Assembly: GCF_900143095.1 (NCBI RefSeq)
Contig: NZ_FRDA01000007.1
Coordinates: forward strand, 1 to 63,617
Length of the DNA: 63,617 nt
Origin: Pseudomonas asturiensis
GTDB taxonomy: Bacteria; Pseudomonadota; Gammaproteobacteria; Pseudomonadales; Pseudomonadaceae
Reading direction: 5' to 3'
In this document: positions 32,641 to 41,713 of the stretch, piece by piece
Layout: each line of letters begins with the position of its first letter
Numbering within the stretch: position 1 is the stretch's first letter
The notes under the pieces: generated by a model
Seen by the model: the letters and a program-made list of their open reading frames with translations, nothing else
Databases searched by the model: none
What the model was told of the DNA's origin: nothing
Program-made: the position numbers and the translations under genes

Positions 32641-34839
32641 ATGCAAGACACTATCACCTTCGACCTGCCCATCAGTGGCATGACCTGCGCCAGTTGCGCA
32701 GGCCGGGTCGAGCGTGCCCTGGCCAAGGTGCCGGGGGTAAACAGCGTGACGGTCAACCTGGCCAACGAACGCGCCCATGTGCAGGCCGAACCCAAGACCG
32801 ATCCAGACACCCTGATCAGCGCCGTCAGCCACGCCGGGTATGGCGCGACGCTGCTACGGGACGAGCGCGTCGAAACCGATCGCAAGGTACGCAGCCTGCA
32901 CCGTGAACGCTGGGCGTTGCTGCTGGCCATCGTTCTGGCGGTGCCGTTGATCGTGCCCATGATGCTCTCGCCGCTGGGCGTGCACTGGATGTTGCCGGCC
33001 TGGGTACAGGCTGCGCTGGCCACGCCTGTGCAGTTCATTCTGGGTGCACGGTTTTACGTGGCGGCCTGGAAGGCCGTGAGGTCGGGGGCTGGCAACATGG
33101 ATTTGCTGGTCGCCATCGGCACCAGCGCCGGGTACGGCTTGAGCGTCTATCAATGGCTCAATGCCGCACCAGGCACCACGCCGCATCTGTATTTCGAAGC
33201 CTCGGCCGTGGTCATCGCGCTGGTGCTGCTGGGCAAATACCTGGAAAGCCGCGCCAAGCGCCAGACTGCCAGTGCGATCCGTGCGCTGGAGGCATTACGA
33301 CCGGACCGGGCCTTGCGCGTGACGGACGGCGTCGAACAGGAAGTCGCCATCAGCGAACTGCAGCTGGATGACCGGGTAAGGGTCAAACCCGGCGAGCGTT
33401 TTCCGGTGGACGGCGATGTCATCGAAGGTCACAGCCACGCCGACGAGGCGCTGATTACCGGCGAAAGCGTGCCGGTGACCAAGGAACCCGGCGACCGGGT
33501 CACGGGCGGTGCCATCAATGGCGAAGGCCGGCTGCTGGTGAGAGTGACTGCGCTGGGCTCGGAAACGGTCCTGGCGCGCATCATTCGTCTGGTCGAGGAC
33601 GCCCAGACCGGCAAAGCGCCCATCCAGCGTCTGGTGGACCGTGTCAGTCAGGTGTTCGTGCCTGTCGTGCTGATGATTGCGTTCTTCACCCTGGCGGGCT
33701 GGCTGCTGGTCGGCGCGTCGCTGGAAGTGGCCGTGATCAACGCGGTCACGGTGCTGGTGATTGCCTGCCCCTGTGCGCTGGGGCTGGCCACGCCCACGGC
33801 GATCATGGCCGGCACCGGGGTTGCGGCGCGCTACGGCATTCTGATCAAGGATGCCGAAGCCCTGGAGCGCGCCCATGAAGTCACGGCCGTGGTGTTCGAC
33901 AAGACCGGCACGCTGACGTCCGGCACCCCGCGCATCACCAACATGATTGCGCTGGAGGGCAACGAAGAACAACTGCTGCAACGGGCCGGTGCCTTGCAGC
34001 GCGGTAGCGAGCATCCACTGGCCAGGGCGGTGCTGGACGTCTGTCGCGAGTGGCAACTGACGCTGGACGAGATCGAGCACAGCCACGCGCTGAGCGGACG
34101 CGGCATTGCCGGCACGGTTCAAGGCCATGAACTGGTTCTGGGCAACCGACGCCTGCTGGAGGAAAGCGGTCTGCCGATGGGCGATCTGGCCGAATCGGCG
34201 CGCATCTGGGAAGCCGAGGGGCGAACGCTTTCCTGGCTGATCGAGCGGGGACCCGACCCGCACGTCATCGGCCTGCTCGCGTTCGGGGATTCGCTCAAAC
34301 CGGGCACCGATGAGGCGGTACGCGAGCTCAATGCCCGCGGTATCACCAGCCACCTGCTGACCGGCGACAATCGCGGCAGCGCGCAGGTGGTGGCCAAGGC
34401 GCTGGGCATTCACGATGTGCATGCGGAAGTCTTGCCCGCCGACAAATCGGCGACCGTGACGCAACTGAAAACCCACAATGTGGTGGCCATGGTCGGCGAC
34501 GGCATCAACGATGCGCCCGCCCTGGCCGCCGCCGATATCGGCATTGCAATGGGCAGCGGCACGGATGTGGCCATGCAGGCGGCAGGCATCACGTTGATGC
34601 GTGGCGATCCACGCCTGGTGCCAGCCGCACTGGACATCAGCCGCAGAACCTACGCCAAGATCCGCCAGAACCTGTTCTGGGCGTTCGTCTACAACCTGAT
34701 CGGTATTCCCTTGGCGGCGTTCGGCTATCTCAACCCGGTGCTCGCCGGGGCGGCAATGGCATTGTCCAGCGTCAGCGTGGTGAGCAATGCCCTGCTGCTC
34801 AAGACCTGGAAACCCAAAGATCCGGGAGACACACCATGA
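32641..34839 (+). CDS. copA: Cu(I)-exporting P-type ATPase CopA
   Basis: This 732-aa P1B-type ATPase exports Cu(I) from the cytosol at the expense of ATP. In order: one N-terminal HMA domain with [10 protein letters not shown] near residue 14, membrane helices, the actuator motif ITGESVPV, the transmembrane metal motif ACPCALG near residue 378, phosphorylation site DKTGTLT near residue 420, SEHPLARAV, and [10 protein letters not shown] near residue 620. Only one HMA domain is present, whereas some homologues have two. GGGAG precedes ATG 32641. Its TGA overlaps the ATG of cueR (ATGA), giving translational coupling. It is driven by the CueR promoter immediately upstream. Confidence 0.96.
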   Translation: MQDTITFDLPISGMTCASCAGRVERALAKVPGVNSVTVNLANERAHVQAEPKTDPDTLISAVSHAGYGATLLRDERVETDRKVRSLHRERWALLLAIVLAVPLIVPMMLSPLGVHWMLPAWVQAALATPVQFILGARFYVAAWKAVRSGAGNMDLLVAIGTSAGYGLSVYQWLNAAPGTTPHLYFEASAVVIALVLLGKYLESRAKRQTASAIRALEALRPDRALRVTDGVEQEVAISELQLDDRVRVKPGERFPVDGDVIEGHSHADEALITGESVPVTKEPGDRVTGGAINGEGRLLVRVTALGSETVLARIIRLVEDAQTGKAPIQRLVDRVSQVFVPVVLMIAFFTLAGWLLVGASLEVAVINAVTVLVIACPCALGLATPTAIMAGTGVAARYGILIKDAEALERAHEVTAVVFDKTGTLTSGTPRITNMIALEGNEEQLLQRAGALQRGSEHPLARAVLDVCREWQLTLDEIEHSHALSGRGIAGTVQGHELVLGNRRLLEESGLPMGDLAESARIWEAEGRTLSWLIERGPDPHVIGLLAFGDSLKPGTDEAVRELNARGITSHLLTGDNRGSAQVVAKALGIHDVHAEVLPADKSATVTQLKTHNVVAMVGDGINDAPALAAADIGIAMGSGTDVAMQAAGITLMRGDPRLVPAALDISRRTYAKIRQNLFWAFVYNLIGIPLAAFGYLNPVLAGAAMALSSVSVVSNALLLKTWKPKDPGDTP

Positions 34840-35237
34840 ACATCGGTCAGGCGGCAAAGAAAAGTGGCCTCAGCGCCAAGATGATCCGTTACTACGAATC
34901 CATCGGCCTGCTGCAGGCGGCACATCGCAGCGAAAGCGGGTATCGGCTATATAGCCCGGAAGACCTGCACACCCTGGCCTTTATCAAGCGTTCACGGGAC
35001 CTGGGGTTTTCACTGGAAGAAGTCGGCAAGCTGCTGACCCTGTGGCAGGACCGCCAGCGCGCCAGCGCCGACGTCAAAGCCCTCGCCCGCCAGCACATCA
35101 TCGCGTTGAACCAGAAGATCAACGAACTGGCCGGATTGCGCGACACGCTTCAGGATCTGGTAGAGCACTGCCAGGGCAACGACCGACCTGACTGCCCGAT
35201 CCTCAAGGATCTGGCGTCGGGAGGGTGTTGTTCGTGA
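34836..35237 (+). CDS. cueR: CueR, copper-responsive MerR-family regulator
   Basis: This 133-aa MerR-family activator has the DNA-binding domain at the N-terminus ([30 protein letters not shown]), a dimerisation helix, and the Cu(I)-binding C-x7-C loop (CQGNDRPDC) near residue 112 that defines CueR, followed by a terminal CC pair. It is co-transcribed with copA through a 4-base overlap, so it is under its own control. Two operators matching its known consensus lie upstream of copZ and copA. Confidence 0.95.
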   Translation: MNIGQAAKKSGLSAKMIRYYESIGLLQAAHRSESGYRLYSPEDLHTLAFIKRSRDLGFSLEEVGKLLTLWQDRQRASADVKALARQHIIALNQKINELAGLRDTLQDLVEHCQGNDRPDCPILKDLASGGCCS

Positions 35238-35260
35238 CAGGGCGCTCCGCGTCCGCCTGT

Positions 35261-35405
35261 CAGGTTTTGTACGAAAAGTCGGCGAGCGAAGGTCAGGCAA
35301 GGCAAAAACAGGCGAGGAAGCGGAGTCTACGTGTTGTAAATGAGCATTCCGAGCCTGTTTTTAACGCAGCATCACCGAGCGCAGCCACTTTTCGTACATA
35401 ACCTA
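35261..35405. repeat. 145-bp foldback element with terminal inverted repeats
   Basis: The ends are a 19-base inverted repeat with 17 matches: 35261-35279 (CAGGTTTTGTACGAAAAGT) and 35387-35405. Between them a second inverted pair, AAAAACAGGC (35306-35315) and GCCTGTTTTT (35353-35362), and partial pairing of the flanking sequence make almost the whole element a long imperfect hairpin. There is no coding capacity and no obvious target-site duplication. It fills the gap between cueR and the convergent RIO-kinase gene and may also end transcription from both sides. It looks like a non-autonomous foldback/MITE or a REP-like repeat. Confidence 0.65.
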
Positions 35406-35423
35406 GCGACGCGGAGCGGCTGG

Positions 35424-36320
35424 TCACTGCAACCAGGGCGGCGGCGGCTCTTCCGTGGACTTGCCCGGTGGCGCATCGTCGGCTGCGCGGGCGGCCTGAC
35501 GACGGGCTTCGTCCAGACGGGCGGCTTCGATTTCACGCAGCACGCCGCCCACATCGGCTTCGTCCTCCGGCTCGTCGAATTCACCGGTCAACACCGTAGT
35601 CGGCGATAACGTACCGGCTTCGTAATACGACCACATTTCCTTGGCGTATTTGGTCTTTCTGAGTTCCGGCGCAAAACGGCCGAAGTACAAGGCCATGTTG
35701 CCGACGTCACGCTCCAGCATACTGAACGCGTGGTTGTTGCCCGCCGCATCCACCGCCTGCGGCAGGTCGATGATGACCGGACCACTCGGCGCCAGCAGCA
35801 CGTTGAACTCGGAAAGGTCACCGTGCACCAGACCGGCACACAACATCAGCACGATCTGCTCGATCAGGAACGCGTGGTATTCGCGCGCCTGATCCGGCTC
35901 CAGTACCACGTCGTTCAGACGCGGCGCGGCATCGCCATACTCGTCGGCCACCAGTTCCATCAGCAGTACGCCTTCCAGGAAGTCATACGGCTTGGGCACT
36001 CGCACGCCCGCGCTGGCCAGACGGAACAGCGCTGCCACTTCAGCGTTCTGCCACGCGTCTTCGGTTTCTTTACGGCCGAACTTCGAACCCTTGGCCATGG
36101 CCCGGGCCTGTCGGCTGTTGCGTACCTTGCGACCTTCCTGATACTCGGCCGCCTGGCGGAAACTGCGTTTGTTCGCCTCCTTGTAAACCTTGGCACACCG
36201 CAGCTCTTTGCCGCAGCGCACCACATAAACAGCTGCCTCTTTACCACTCATGAGCGGGCGCAGCACCTCGTCGACCAGACCGTCTTCGATCAGGGGTTCA
36301 ATGCGTTTAGGAGTTTTCAT
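35424..36320 (-). CDS. RIO1-family serine/threonine protein kinase
   Basis: This 298-aa atypical protein kinase of the RIO family has the nucleotide-binding segment MSGKEAAVYVVRCG near residue 25 with the lysine CAKVYKE near residue 45, the catalytic loop VHGDLSEFN near residue 165 and the metal-binding IIDLPQAVD near residue 182. The C-terminus after about residue 245 is charged and low-complexity (RQAARAADDAPPGKSTEEPP). Bacterial RIO kinases such as P. aeruginosa PA4780 exist, but their substrates are poorly known. It is a single gene; both neighbours are separated by over 100 bases. Confidence 0.92.
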   Translation of the reverse strand: MKTPKRIEPLIEDGLVDEVLRPLMSGKEAAVYVVRCGKELRCAKVYKEANKRSFRQAAEYQEGRKVRNSRQARAMAKGSKFGRKETEDAWQNAEVAALFRLASAGVRVPKPYDFLEGVLLMELVADEYGDAAPRLNDVVLEPDQAREYHAFLIEQIVLMLCAGLVHGDLSEFNVLLAPSGPVIIDLPQAVDAAGNNHAFSMLERDVGNMALYFGRFAPELRKTKYAKEMWSYYEAGTLSPTTVLTGEFDEPEDEADVGGVLREIEAARLDEARRQAARAADDAPPGKSTEEPPPPWLQ

Positions 36321-36530
36321 CAGCTTTTATTGTGGGTCCTTTGTGGCCAGATACGCGATTGTTGCCGTTATACGGCAATCCTCCGCCAGCGAGTAGGGGG
36401 AGCGTCTTTTGAGTTGCATGGATTTTTATCGAAAATTCACGCAATGCCCCGGTTTCAAGCACCTTTCGTGCCGCGTCGCGCTGCAAAGATATTGCGCAGC
36501 AAAACATGTCGCCGCTGACATTCGCGCGGT

Positions 36531-37334
36531 TTATTTGAACAGCTCGCCAGGCGTAACGCCGAACAACCCTTTGAATGCAGCGATGAACGCAGACGTCGAA
36601 TCGTAGCCGCAGGCAAGGGCGGCGCTGGTAACGCTGCTGCCTTCTTCCAGGGCGCTCAACGAGGACAATAACCGCGCACGCTGTCGCCAGCCGCGAAAGC
36701 TCAGGCCGGTTTCGCGCTGAAACAGACGCATCAAGGTCTTCTCGGAGGTCCCGAGACGCTCGGCCCAGTCCTGCAGGGAAACTGACTGGCAGGGCTCCTC
36801 GATTAACTCGTTGCACAAGCCCAGCAGACGCGGATGCCGCGGCAGCGGCAGGGAGAAACCCACTTCAGGCAGATGCGCCAGTTGATCCAGCAGAACTTGC
36901 ACCAGCCGCGATTCGGCACTCTCCTGTTCCGGGTAGGTGGCAGGCAGCAGGCAGAAGCTCTTGATCAGTTCACGCGCCAGCGGCGTGACCTCCAGCACTC
37001 GGCAGCGCTCGGGCGCCCAGCGCGAATCTTCGCTGCGGATATACAGGCTGCGCATTTCAGCGCGCATCGACGTCACCACCTCATGCTCCAGCCCGGCAGG
37101 GATCCATACGCCCCACTGCGGCGGCGCGAAAAAGCTGCCTTCGGCCGTGTGTACCCCCAGCACGCCGCTGATGGCATAGGAAAACTGCACCCATTCATGA
37201 CGATGCGGCGGCGTCCATGAGCCGGCGCTGAGGCTCTCGGCGCGAGCGTACAGGGGACGCGGCAGCCCCGGCAGTTCGGGGATCTGGCGTTGCCCTTCGG
37301 GATGACGCGTGTCGATCTGTCCGTTACTCGGCAT
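36531..37334 (-). CDS. AraC-family transcriptional regulator with cupin sensor
   Basis: This 267-aa regulator has an N-terminal cupin-type sensing domain (residues about 20-110; PPHRHEWVQFSYAISGVLG, PPQWGVWIPAGLEHEV) and a C-terminal pair of AraC helix-turn-helix motifs (about 165-265; SLQDWAERLGTSEKTLMRLF, SVTSAALACGYDSTSAFIAA). It starts 84 bases from the divergent SBF-type transporter gene, which is its likely target. The ligand is not predictable. The 210-bp gap after its stop holds no clear gene. Confidence 0.9.
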   Translation of the reverse strand: MPSNGQIDTRHPEGQRQIPELPGLPRPLYARAESLSAGSWTPPHRHEWVQFSYAISGVLGVHTAEGSFFAPPQWGVWIPAGLEHEVVTSMRAEMRSLYIRSEDSRWAPERCRVLEVTPLARELIKSFCLLPATYPEQESAESRLVQVLLDQLAHLPEVGFSLPLPRHPRLLGLCNELIEEPCQSVSLQDWAERLGTSEKTLMRLFQRETGLSFRGWRQRARLLSSLSALEEGSSVTSAALACGYDSTSAFIAAFKGLFGVTPGELFK

Positions 37335-37418
37335 CGTATGACCTTATGTCGCAAGACGGCTATTGCTCAACAGAGTAGCCTGCGTACATCCCTGTTTACA
37401 AAATTGCCCGAGCCTTCC

Positions 37419-38447
37419 ATGCAATCACTCAAACATTTCAAGCGCGTCGCCACCGACTGGTTCCTGCTGGGCATGGTGCTGGCGACTGTCCTGGCGTATT
37501 TCTTTCCGCGCTTCGGCGCGACCGGCGGCGGCATGCATGCCGAGTACGTCATCAACATCGGCGTGTTCGTGGTGTTCTTCCTGCATGGCGTCAACCTGTC
37601 CAGCGAACAGATCAAGAAAGGCCTGCGCAACTGGCGCCTGCACGTGATGATCCAGGCGTTCACCTTCGTGGTATTTCCGGTTCTCTGGCTGGCGTGCGAC
37701 AAACTGCTGGGCTCGCATGTCCCGGCGTTGCTGATGCTGGGTTTTTTCTACCTGTGCGCCCTGCCCTCGACGATCTCCTCGTCTGTGGCACTGACCGGCA
37801 GCGCAGGCGGCAACGTGCCTGCGGCCATTCTGAACGCCAGTATGTCCAGCGTGCTGGGCATTTTCATCACGCCGTGGCTCATTAGCCTTGTCGTCGGAAC
37901 CGGCGCAGGCGGGATCGATCTGAGCGATACGCTGCTCAAACTGAGCCTCATGCTGTTGCTGCCACTGGTGCTGGGCCAGTTGCTGCGGCCATTGCTGGGC
38001 ACGTTCTTTTCGCGCCACAAGAAGTACACCGGCATCATCGACAAACTGGTGATCCTGCTGCTGGTATATGCCGCGTTCTGTAACTCGATGATCTCGGGCA
38101 TGTGGCAGAGCCAGGGCAACAGCGTGATCCTGACCGCCTTTATCGGCACCGCCCTCCTGCTCGCAGTCATTCTGCTGATGACCACCAGCACGGCACGCGT
38201 ATTGAAGTTCGATCACGCCGACAAGGTTGCCGCTGTGTTCTGTGCGAGCAAGAAGTCCCTGGCGGCCGGCGCGCCGATGGCGGCGCTGATTTTCGGCACC
38301 CATCCGGGGCTGGGCCTGATTCTGCTGCCGATCATGATTTATCACCCGATGCAGCTGATTGTCTGCTCGGTGATCGCCGAGAACTACGCCAACCGCCATC
38401 GCCAGCAGCTCTCGAAAGCAGCGCTTGAGGAAGCGCAGGCCGCGTGA
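37419..38447 (+). CDS. SBF/bile-acid:Na+ symporter family transporter (YfeH-like)
   Basis: This 342-aa membrane protein of the SBF-like family (DUF4137/YfeH branch) has about ten hydrophobic segments. Family landmarks are FFLHGVNLSSEQIKKGLRNW near residue 55, GFFYLCALPSTISSSVALTGSAGGN near residue 110 (the substrate/sodium crossover region) and FCASKKSLAAGAPMAALIF near residue 275. It probably moves an organic anion with sodium, but the substrate is unknown. ATG 37419 is chosen from the family N-terminus; the frame is open through the intergenic region. It is divergent from an AraC-type regulator that likely controls it. Confidence 0.85.
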   Translation: MQSLKHFKRVATDWFLLGMVLATVLAYFFPRFGATGGGMHAEYVINIGVFVVFFLHGVNLSSEQIKKGLRNWRLHVMIQAFTFVVFPVLWLACDKLLGSHVPALLMLGFFYLCALPSTISSSVALTGSAGGNVPAAILNASMSSVLGIFITPWLISLVVGTGAGGIDLSDTLLKLSLMLLLPLVLGQLLRPLLGTFFSRHKKYTGIIDKLVILLLVYAAFCNSMISGMWQSQGNSVILTAFIGTALLLAVILLMTTSTARVLKFDHADKVAAVFCASKKSLAAGAPMAALIFGTHPGLGLILLPIMIYHPMQLIVCSVIAENYANRHRQQLSKAALEEAQAA

Positions 38448-38457
38448 CAACGATGCG

Positions 38458-39957
38458 CTACATCAAAGCATCGTCGTCGAGCGTGACGCGCGCATAGAAC
38501 ACAATGGCAACGGTGGGGATCAGTGCGGAATATCCCGGCTTGAGCGCGGTGCTGAAGCGCGTCAGCACACGCTGAACCGGTGCCTGGCGAATCGCCGACA
38601 ACAAGCCCTTGAGCGAACCGGGCTGACGCTCGGGCGGCTCAAGGGTCGCGACCGAGCGGCTCGCAGAGCCGATGGGCACATCATCGTTGCTCGCGGGCTT
38701 GAAAATCGAGCCCACGGTCAGGCGCTCGGCCAGCGTATCGACATGCCTGGCGTAAACGTCCCAGGGCATGGCCTTGACGCTGGCACGCGGCATTTGCGCC
38801 AAGGGATGCGCCGCCGTAAATGCGTGGCGGAAGAAGGTTCCGAGCAACAACTCTTCGACTTCAACCACGGTCGCACAGTGATGCAGCGCATCGCCCAGAT
38901 CATACTGCCGGGCGAGCATGCCGAGCACGCGGGTGTACGAGATGCCGTGACGACGGGCGGCATTGACCACGCAGTGCCCGGCGACCAGCTGGAATTCGCG
39001 CACGAAGGCGTAAATCCGGTCTTCCTCAGAATCCTTGAGTTGCGTCCAGCGGCTGCTGCGCAGGTGCTGGATCGCCGCCTCCAGCAGATAGTACGGCGAA
39101 CGCGACAGCACGCTGTGCAGATACGTGTCCTGCAGCACGGGGTCCTGATTCGCCCTCTGTAATGCTACGTCGTCCAGGTCCATGCCTTCGCAGCCGCTGA
39201 AGCGGGTGGCGATCAGCACTTCCTGCAAGCGCGTCCAGTAATGATGGTGGCGATAGCCTTGCATGTAGACGTTTTCAAAATGCTCGACCGGCCCACGCCC
39301 CAGGCTCTTTTCACCCAGGTTGAGCAACAGCACGTGGTCTTCGCTGGAGTACGCATTGATCAGCCTCCCGCAAATACGGCGTTTCAGCGCACGGGCGTCG
39401 TCCGCCGAGAGGCGCACTGCGGCAGCCATCAGCAGCACATCGCCGATCACCAGACCATGCTCGGGGGGCCGGTCCAGCCCTTTGAGCGCGCTGACCAACA
39501 GCCGTCCACCCAGCGAATGGCCGATCAGGTTGACCCGCGTAACGCCGGGGTGCTGTTCGAACAGGTAACGGTCCAGTTGCGCCAGCAACACCTTGCCCAT
39601 GGCTTCGGCACGCGAGCGAATGCGTGAAAAATGGTAAGCACGATCACCCGCCAGCGCAGCCGCTCCGGCCAGCGGGTGCATACGGGCAGCCGCCACCAAC
39701 AGGCCACGGGAGCGATTGTTCATTTGCGTGAAGTGGCTCGACGGCCAGAAGGCCAGGATATTCACGCTCTGGCGCAATGCGGCCGGAATGCTGTTGGCCA
39801 GCAGGCGTCGGTCATTGAGGTCATGCCCCGACGAATAGCCGTGGATGAAGATATTGGCCACGTTGCCCGAGGGTCTGGGCAGCGTCAGAAACTTGAAATG
39901 ATTGTCCACGTTGTCCTGTTTCGCCTGACCGTGGCGCTCCCGTTCAATTTCTGACAA
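38458..39957 (-). CDS. Alpha/beta-hydrolase-fold protein, DUF726-like
   Basis: This 499-aa protein has an alpha/beta hydrolase core in its first 230 residues: the strand-turn NIFIHGYSSG near residue 36 and the nucleophile elbow LIGHSLGGRLL near residue 147, as in DUF726/TMCO4-like proteins. The rest (about 230-499) is of unknown type, with a weak hydrophobic stretch at the C-terminus (ALIPTVAIVFYAR) that may touch the membrane. There is no signal peptide. The gene overlaps the small membrane-protein gene upstream by 14 bases, so the pair is co-translated and may act together. Substrate unknown; lipase or esterase activity is possible. Confidence 0.7.
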   Translation of the reverse strand: MSEIERERHGQAKQDNVDNHFKFLTLPRPSGNVANIFIHGYSSGHDLNDRRLLANSIPAALRQSVNILAFWPSSHFTQMNNRSRGLLVAAARMHPLAGAAALAGDRAYHFSRIRSRAEAMGKVLLAQLDRYLFEQHPGVTRVNLIGHSLGGRLLVSALKGLDRPPEHGLVIGDVLLMAAAVRLSADDARALKRRICGRLINAYSSEDHVLLLNLGEKSLGRGPVEHFENVYMQGYRHHHYWTRLQEVLIATRFSGCEGMDLDDVALQRANQDPVLQDTYLHSVLSRSPYYLLEAAIQHLRSSRWTQLKDSEEDRIYAFVREFQLVAGHCVVNAARRHGISYTRVLGMLARQYDLGDALHHCATVVEVEELLLGTFFRHAFTAAHPLAQMPRASVKAMPWDVYARHVDTLAERLTVGSIFKPASNDDVPIGSASRSVATLEPPERQPGSLKGLLSAIRQAPVQRVLTRFSTALKPGYSALIPTVAIVFYARVTLDDDALM

Positions 39958-40222
39958 TGAACCGCTTGGCGATCAGCATGATCAACCGCAGGCAGAAAGC
40001 CACGCCGGTCAGCGAAATGACGACCTTGGCGACCAGAATGAAATAGCGTTCGATCTCGTCGGAAATCAGGCCGATCAACAGCCCCATGCCGCCGATCAGC
40101 AGCCCGATCAGCATCAGGCCGATATAAGGGCGCAGCCAGCGGGACTTTGATCCCTTGTCGAACAGGTAAAGCAAGGCACCCACCAGAATCAGGAGCACCG
40201 CCACGCCAATAATGAGTCCCAT
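39944..40222 (-). CDS. Small three-helix membrane protein
   Basis: This 92-aa protein has three hydrophobic segments (residues about 2-19, 31-50 and 62-85) separated by short charged loops (FDKGSKSRWLRPY; SDEIERYF). No family is recognised. Its end overlaps the start of the DUF726-like hydrolase gene by 14 bases on the same strand, which suggests a membrane partner or anchor for that enzyme. ATG 40222 follows AAGGATGG. Confidence 0.7.
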   Translation of the reverse strand: MGLIIGVAVLLILVGALLYLFDKGSKSRWLRPYIGLMLIGLLIGGMGLLIGLISDEIERYFILVAKVVISLTGVAFCLRLIMLIAKRFIVRN

Positions 40223-40326
40223 CCTTCACCTGTCTGTGCTTCAACCGAGCGCAGGGTACTCCCGCCCTGCAGCGGTCGATTATGCCGACGACCCGGGTCT
40301 ATGGCTATCGGCGCGACGACAGGTAC

Positions 40327-41604
40327 TCAGCGCTCCAGAATCGCCGTCACGCCCTGCCCGCCCGCCGCACAGATGGAAATCAGCCCGCGACCACGGCCTG
40401 CCGCCTCCAGCAGCTTGGCAAGATTGGCGACGATCCGGCCACCGGTCGCGGCAAACGGATGACCGGCGGCCAGCGAACTGCCTTTGACGTTCATCTTGCT
40501 GCGATCAATAGTGCCCAGCGGCGCGTCCAGCCCCAATCGGGTCTTGCAGTAGTCGGCGTCTTCCCAGGCCTTGAGCGTGCACAACACCTGGGCAGCGAAG
40601 GCCTCATGGATTTCGTAATAATCAAAGTCCTGAAGCGTCAAGCCGTTGCGTGCCAACAGGCGCGGCACAGCGTAGACCGGCGCCATCAAAAGGCCTTCCT
40701 CGCCCCTGACAAAATCCACAGCCGCCGCTTCGCCATCACGCCAATAAGCCAGCACCGGCAGACCGCGCTCGCGCGCCCACTCTTCGCTGGCCAGCAGCAC
40801 CACCGAAGCGCCGTCGGTCAGTGGTGTGGCGTTGCCTGCCGTCAACGTGCCCTTCGCGCTGCGCTCGAAGGCGGGTTTGAGGCCCGCGAGCTTCTCCAGC
40901 GTCAGATCCGGGCGCAGGTTATTGTCGCGATTGAGCCCCAGATAAGGCGTCATCAGGTCATCGTGCCAGCCTTCGGCATAGGCCGCCGCCATCTTCTGGT
41001 GGCTTTCCAGTGCAAGCTGGTCCTGAGGCGCGCGCTCGATGCCCCAGTGCTGCGCCATCAATTCGCAGTGCTGGCCCATCGACAGGCCGGTGCGCGGCTC
41101 GCCATTGCGCGGCAACTCCGGCTTGAGGTGATGCGGACGCAACTGCATCAGCGCCTTGAGCTTGTCACCCGTACTCTTGCTGCGGTTGACCTGCAGCAGG
41201 ATGGCACGCAGGTCCTCGTTGACCCCGATGGGCGCGTCGGAGGTGGTGTCCACCCCGCCGGCAATGCCGCACTCGATCTGCCCCAGGGCGATCTTGTTGG
41301 CCACCAGCAACGCCGCCTCCAGCCCCGTACCGCAGGCCTGCTGAATATCGTAGGCCGGGGTCTGCGCCGACAGTCGGGAGCCCAGTACGCATTCGCGGGT
41401 CAGGTTGAAGTCGCGAGAATGCTTGAGCACTGCACCGGCCACCACTTCGCCCATGCGCAGCCCGTGCAGGTTGAAGCGCTCGATCAGCCCTTCAAGCGCG
41501 GCGGTGAGCATGTCCTGATTGCTGGCCGTGGCATACGGGCCATTGGAACGGGCGAACGGAATACGGTTACCGCCTACGATGGCGACCCGGCGAGGCTGCG
41601 TCAT
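40327..41604 (-). CDS. Acetyl-CoA C-acetyltransferase (thiolase, FadI-like)
   Basis: This 425-aa thiolase has the acylation cysteine in IQQACGTGLEAAL near residue 88, the histidine in YEIHEAFAAQV near residue 345 and the second cysteine in the C-terminal ISICAAGGQG. It begins RRVAIVGGNRIPFARS. Its length fits the FadI (long-chain beta-oxidation) group more than the 390-aa biosynthetic thiolases. I start it at ATG 41604 after AGGGAG, not at the earlier in-frame start at 41715. It is divergent, 109 bases away, from a HMW FabG gene followed by a MaoC-type dehydratase; together they look like a beta-oxidation or acyl-precursor module. Confidence 0.9.
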   Translation of the reverse strand: MTQPRRVAIVGGNRIPFARSNGPYATASNQDMLTAALEGLIERFNLHGLRMGEVVAGAVLKHSRDFNLTRECVLGSRLSAQTPAYDIQQACGTGLEAALLVANKIALGQIECGIAGGVDTTSDAPIGVNEDLRAILLQVNRSKSTGDKLKALMQLRPHHLKPELPRNGEPRTGLSMGQHCELMAQHWGIERAPQDQLALESHQKMAAAYAEGWHDDLMTPYLGLNRDNNLRPDLTLEKLAGLKPAFERSAKGTLTAGNATPLTDGASVVLLASEEWARERGLPVLAYWRDGEAAAVDFVRGEEGLLMAPVYAVPRLLARNGLTLQDFDYYEIHEAFAAQVLCTLKAWEDADYCKTRLGLDAPLGTIDRSKMNVKGSSLAAGHPFAATGGRIVANLAKLLEAAGRGRGLISICAAGGQGVTAILER

Positions 41605-41713
41605 GGAAAACTCCCTTTCTTCAAACCGATAGATGAACAGCGCAGATGAGCAAGAACAAACCTCGCCCGGCTGTGGTCCACTTCTTTGAACCCCGACCCG
41701 AGGAGAGTGTTCC

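Noticed and set aside
33295..34857. 520-codon antisense open frame opposite copA
   Set aside because: The sense strand has a complete, motif-rich ATPase; the antisense product has no recognisable fold and no start site.
35261..35405. Integron attC site
   Set aside because: The inverted ends do not carry the RYYYAAC / GTTRRRY core pairs of attC and there is no integrase or cassette array.
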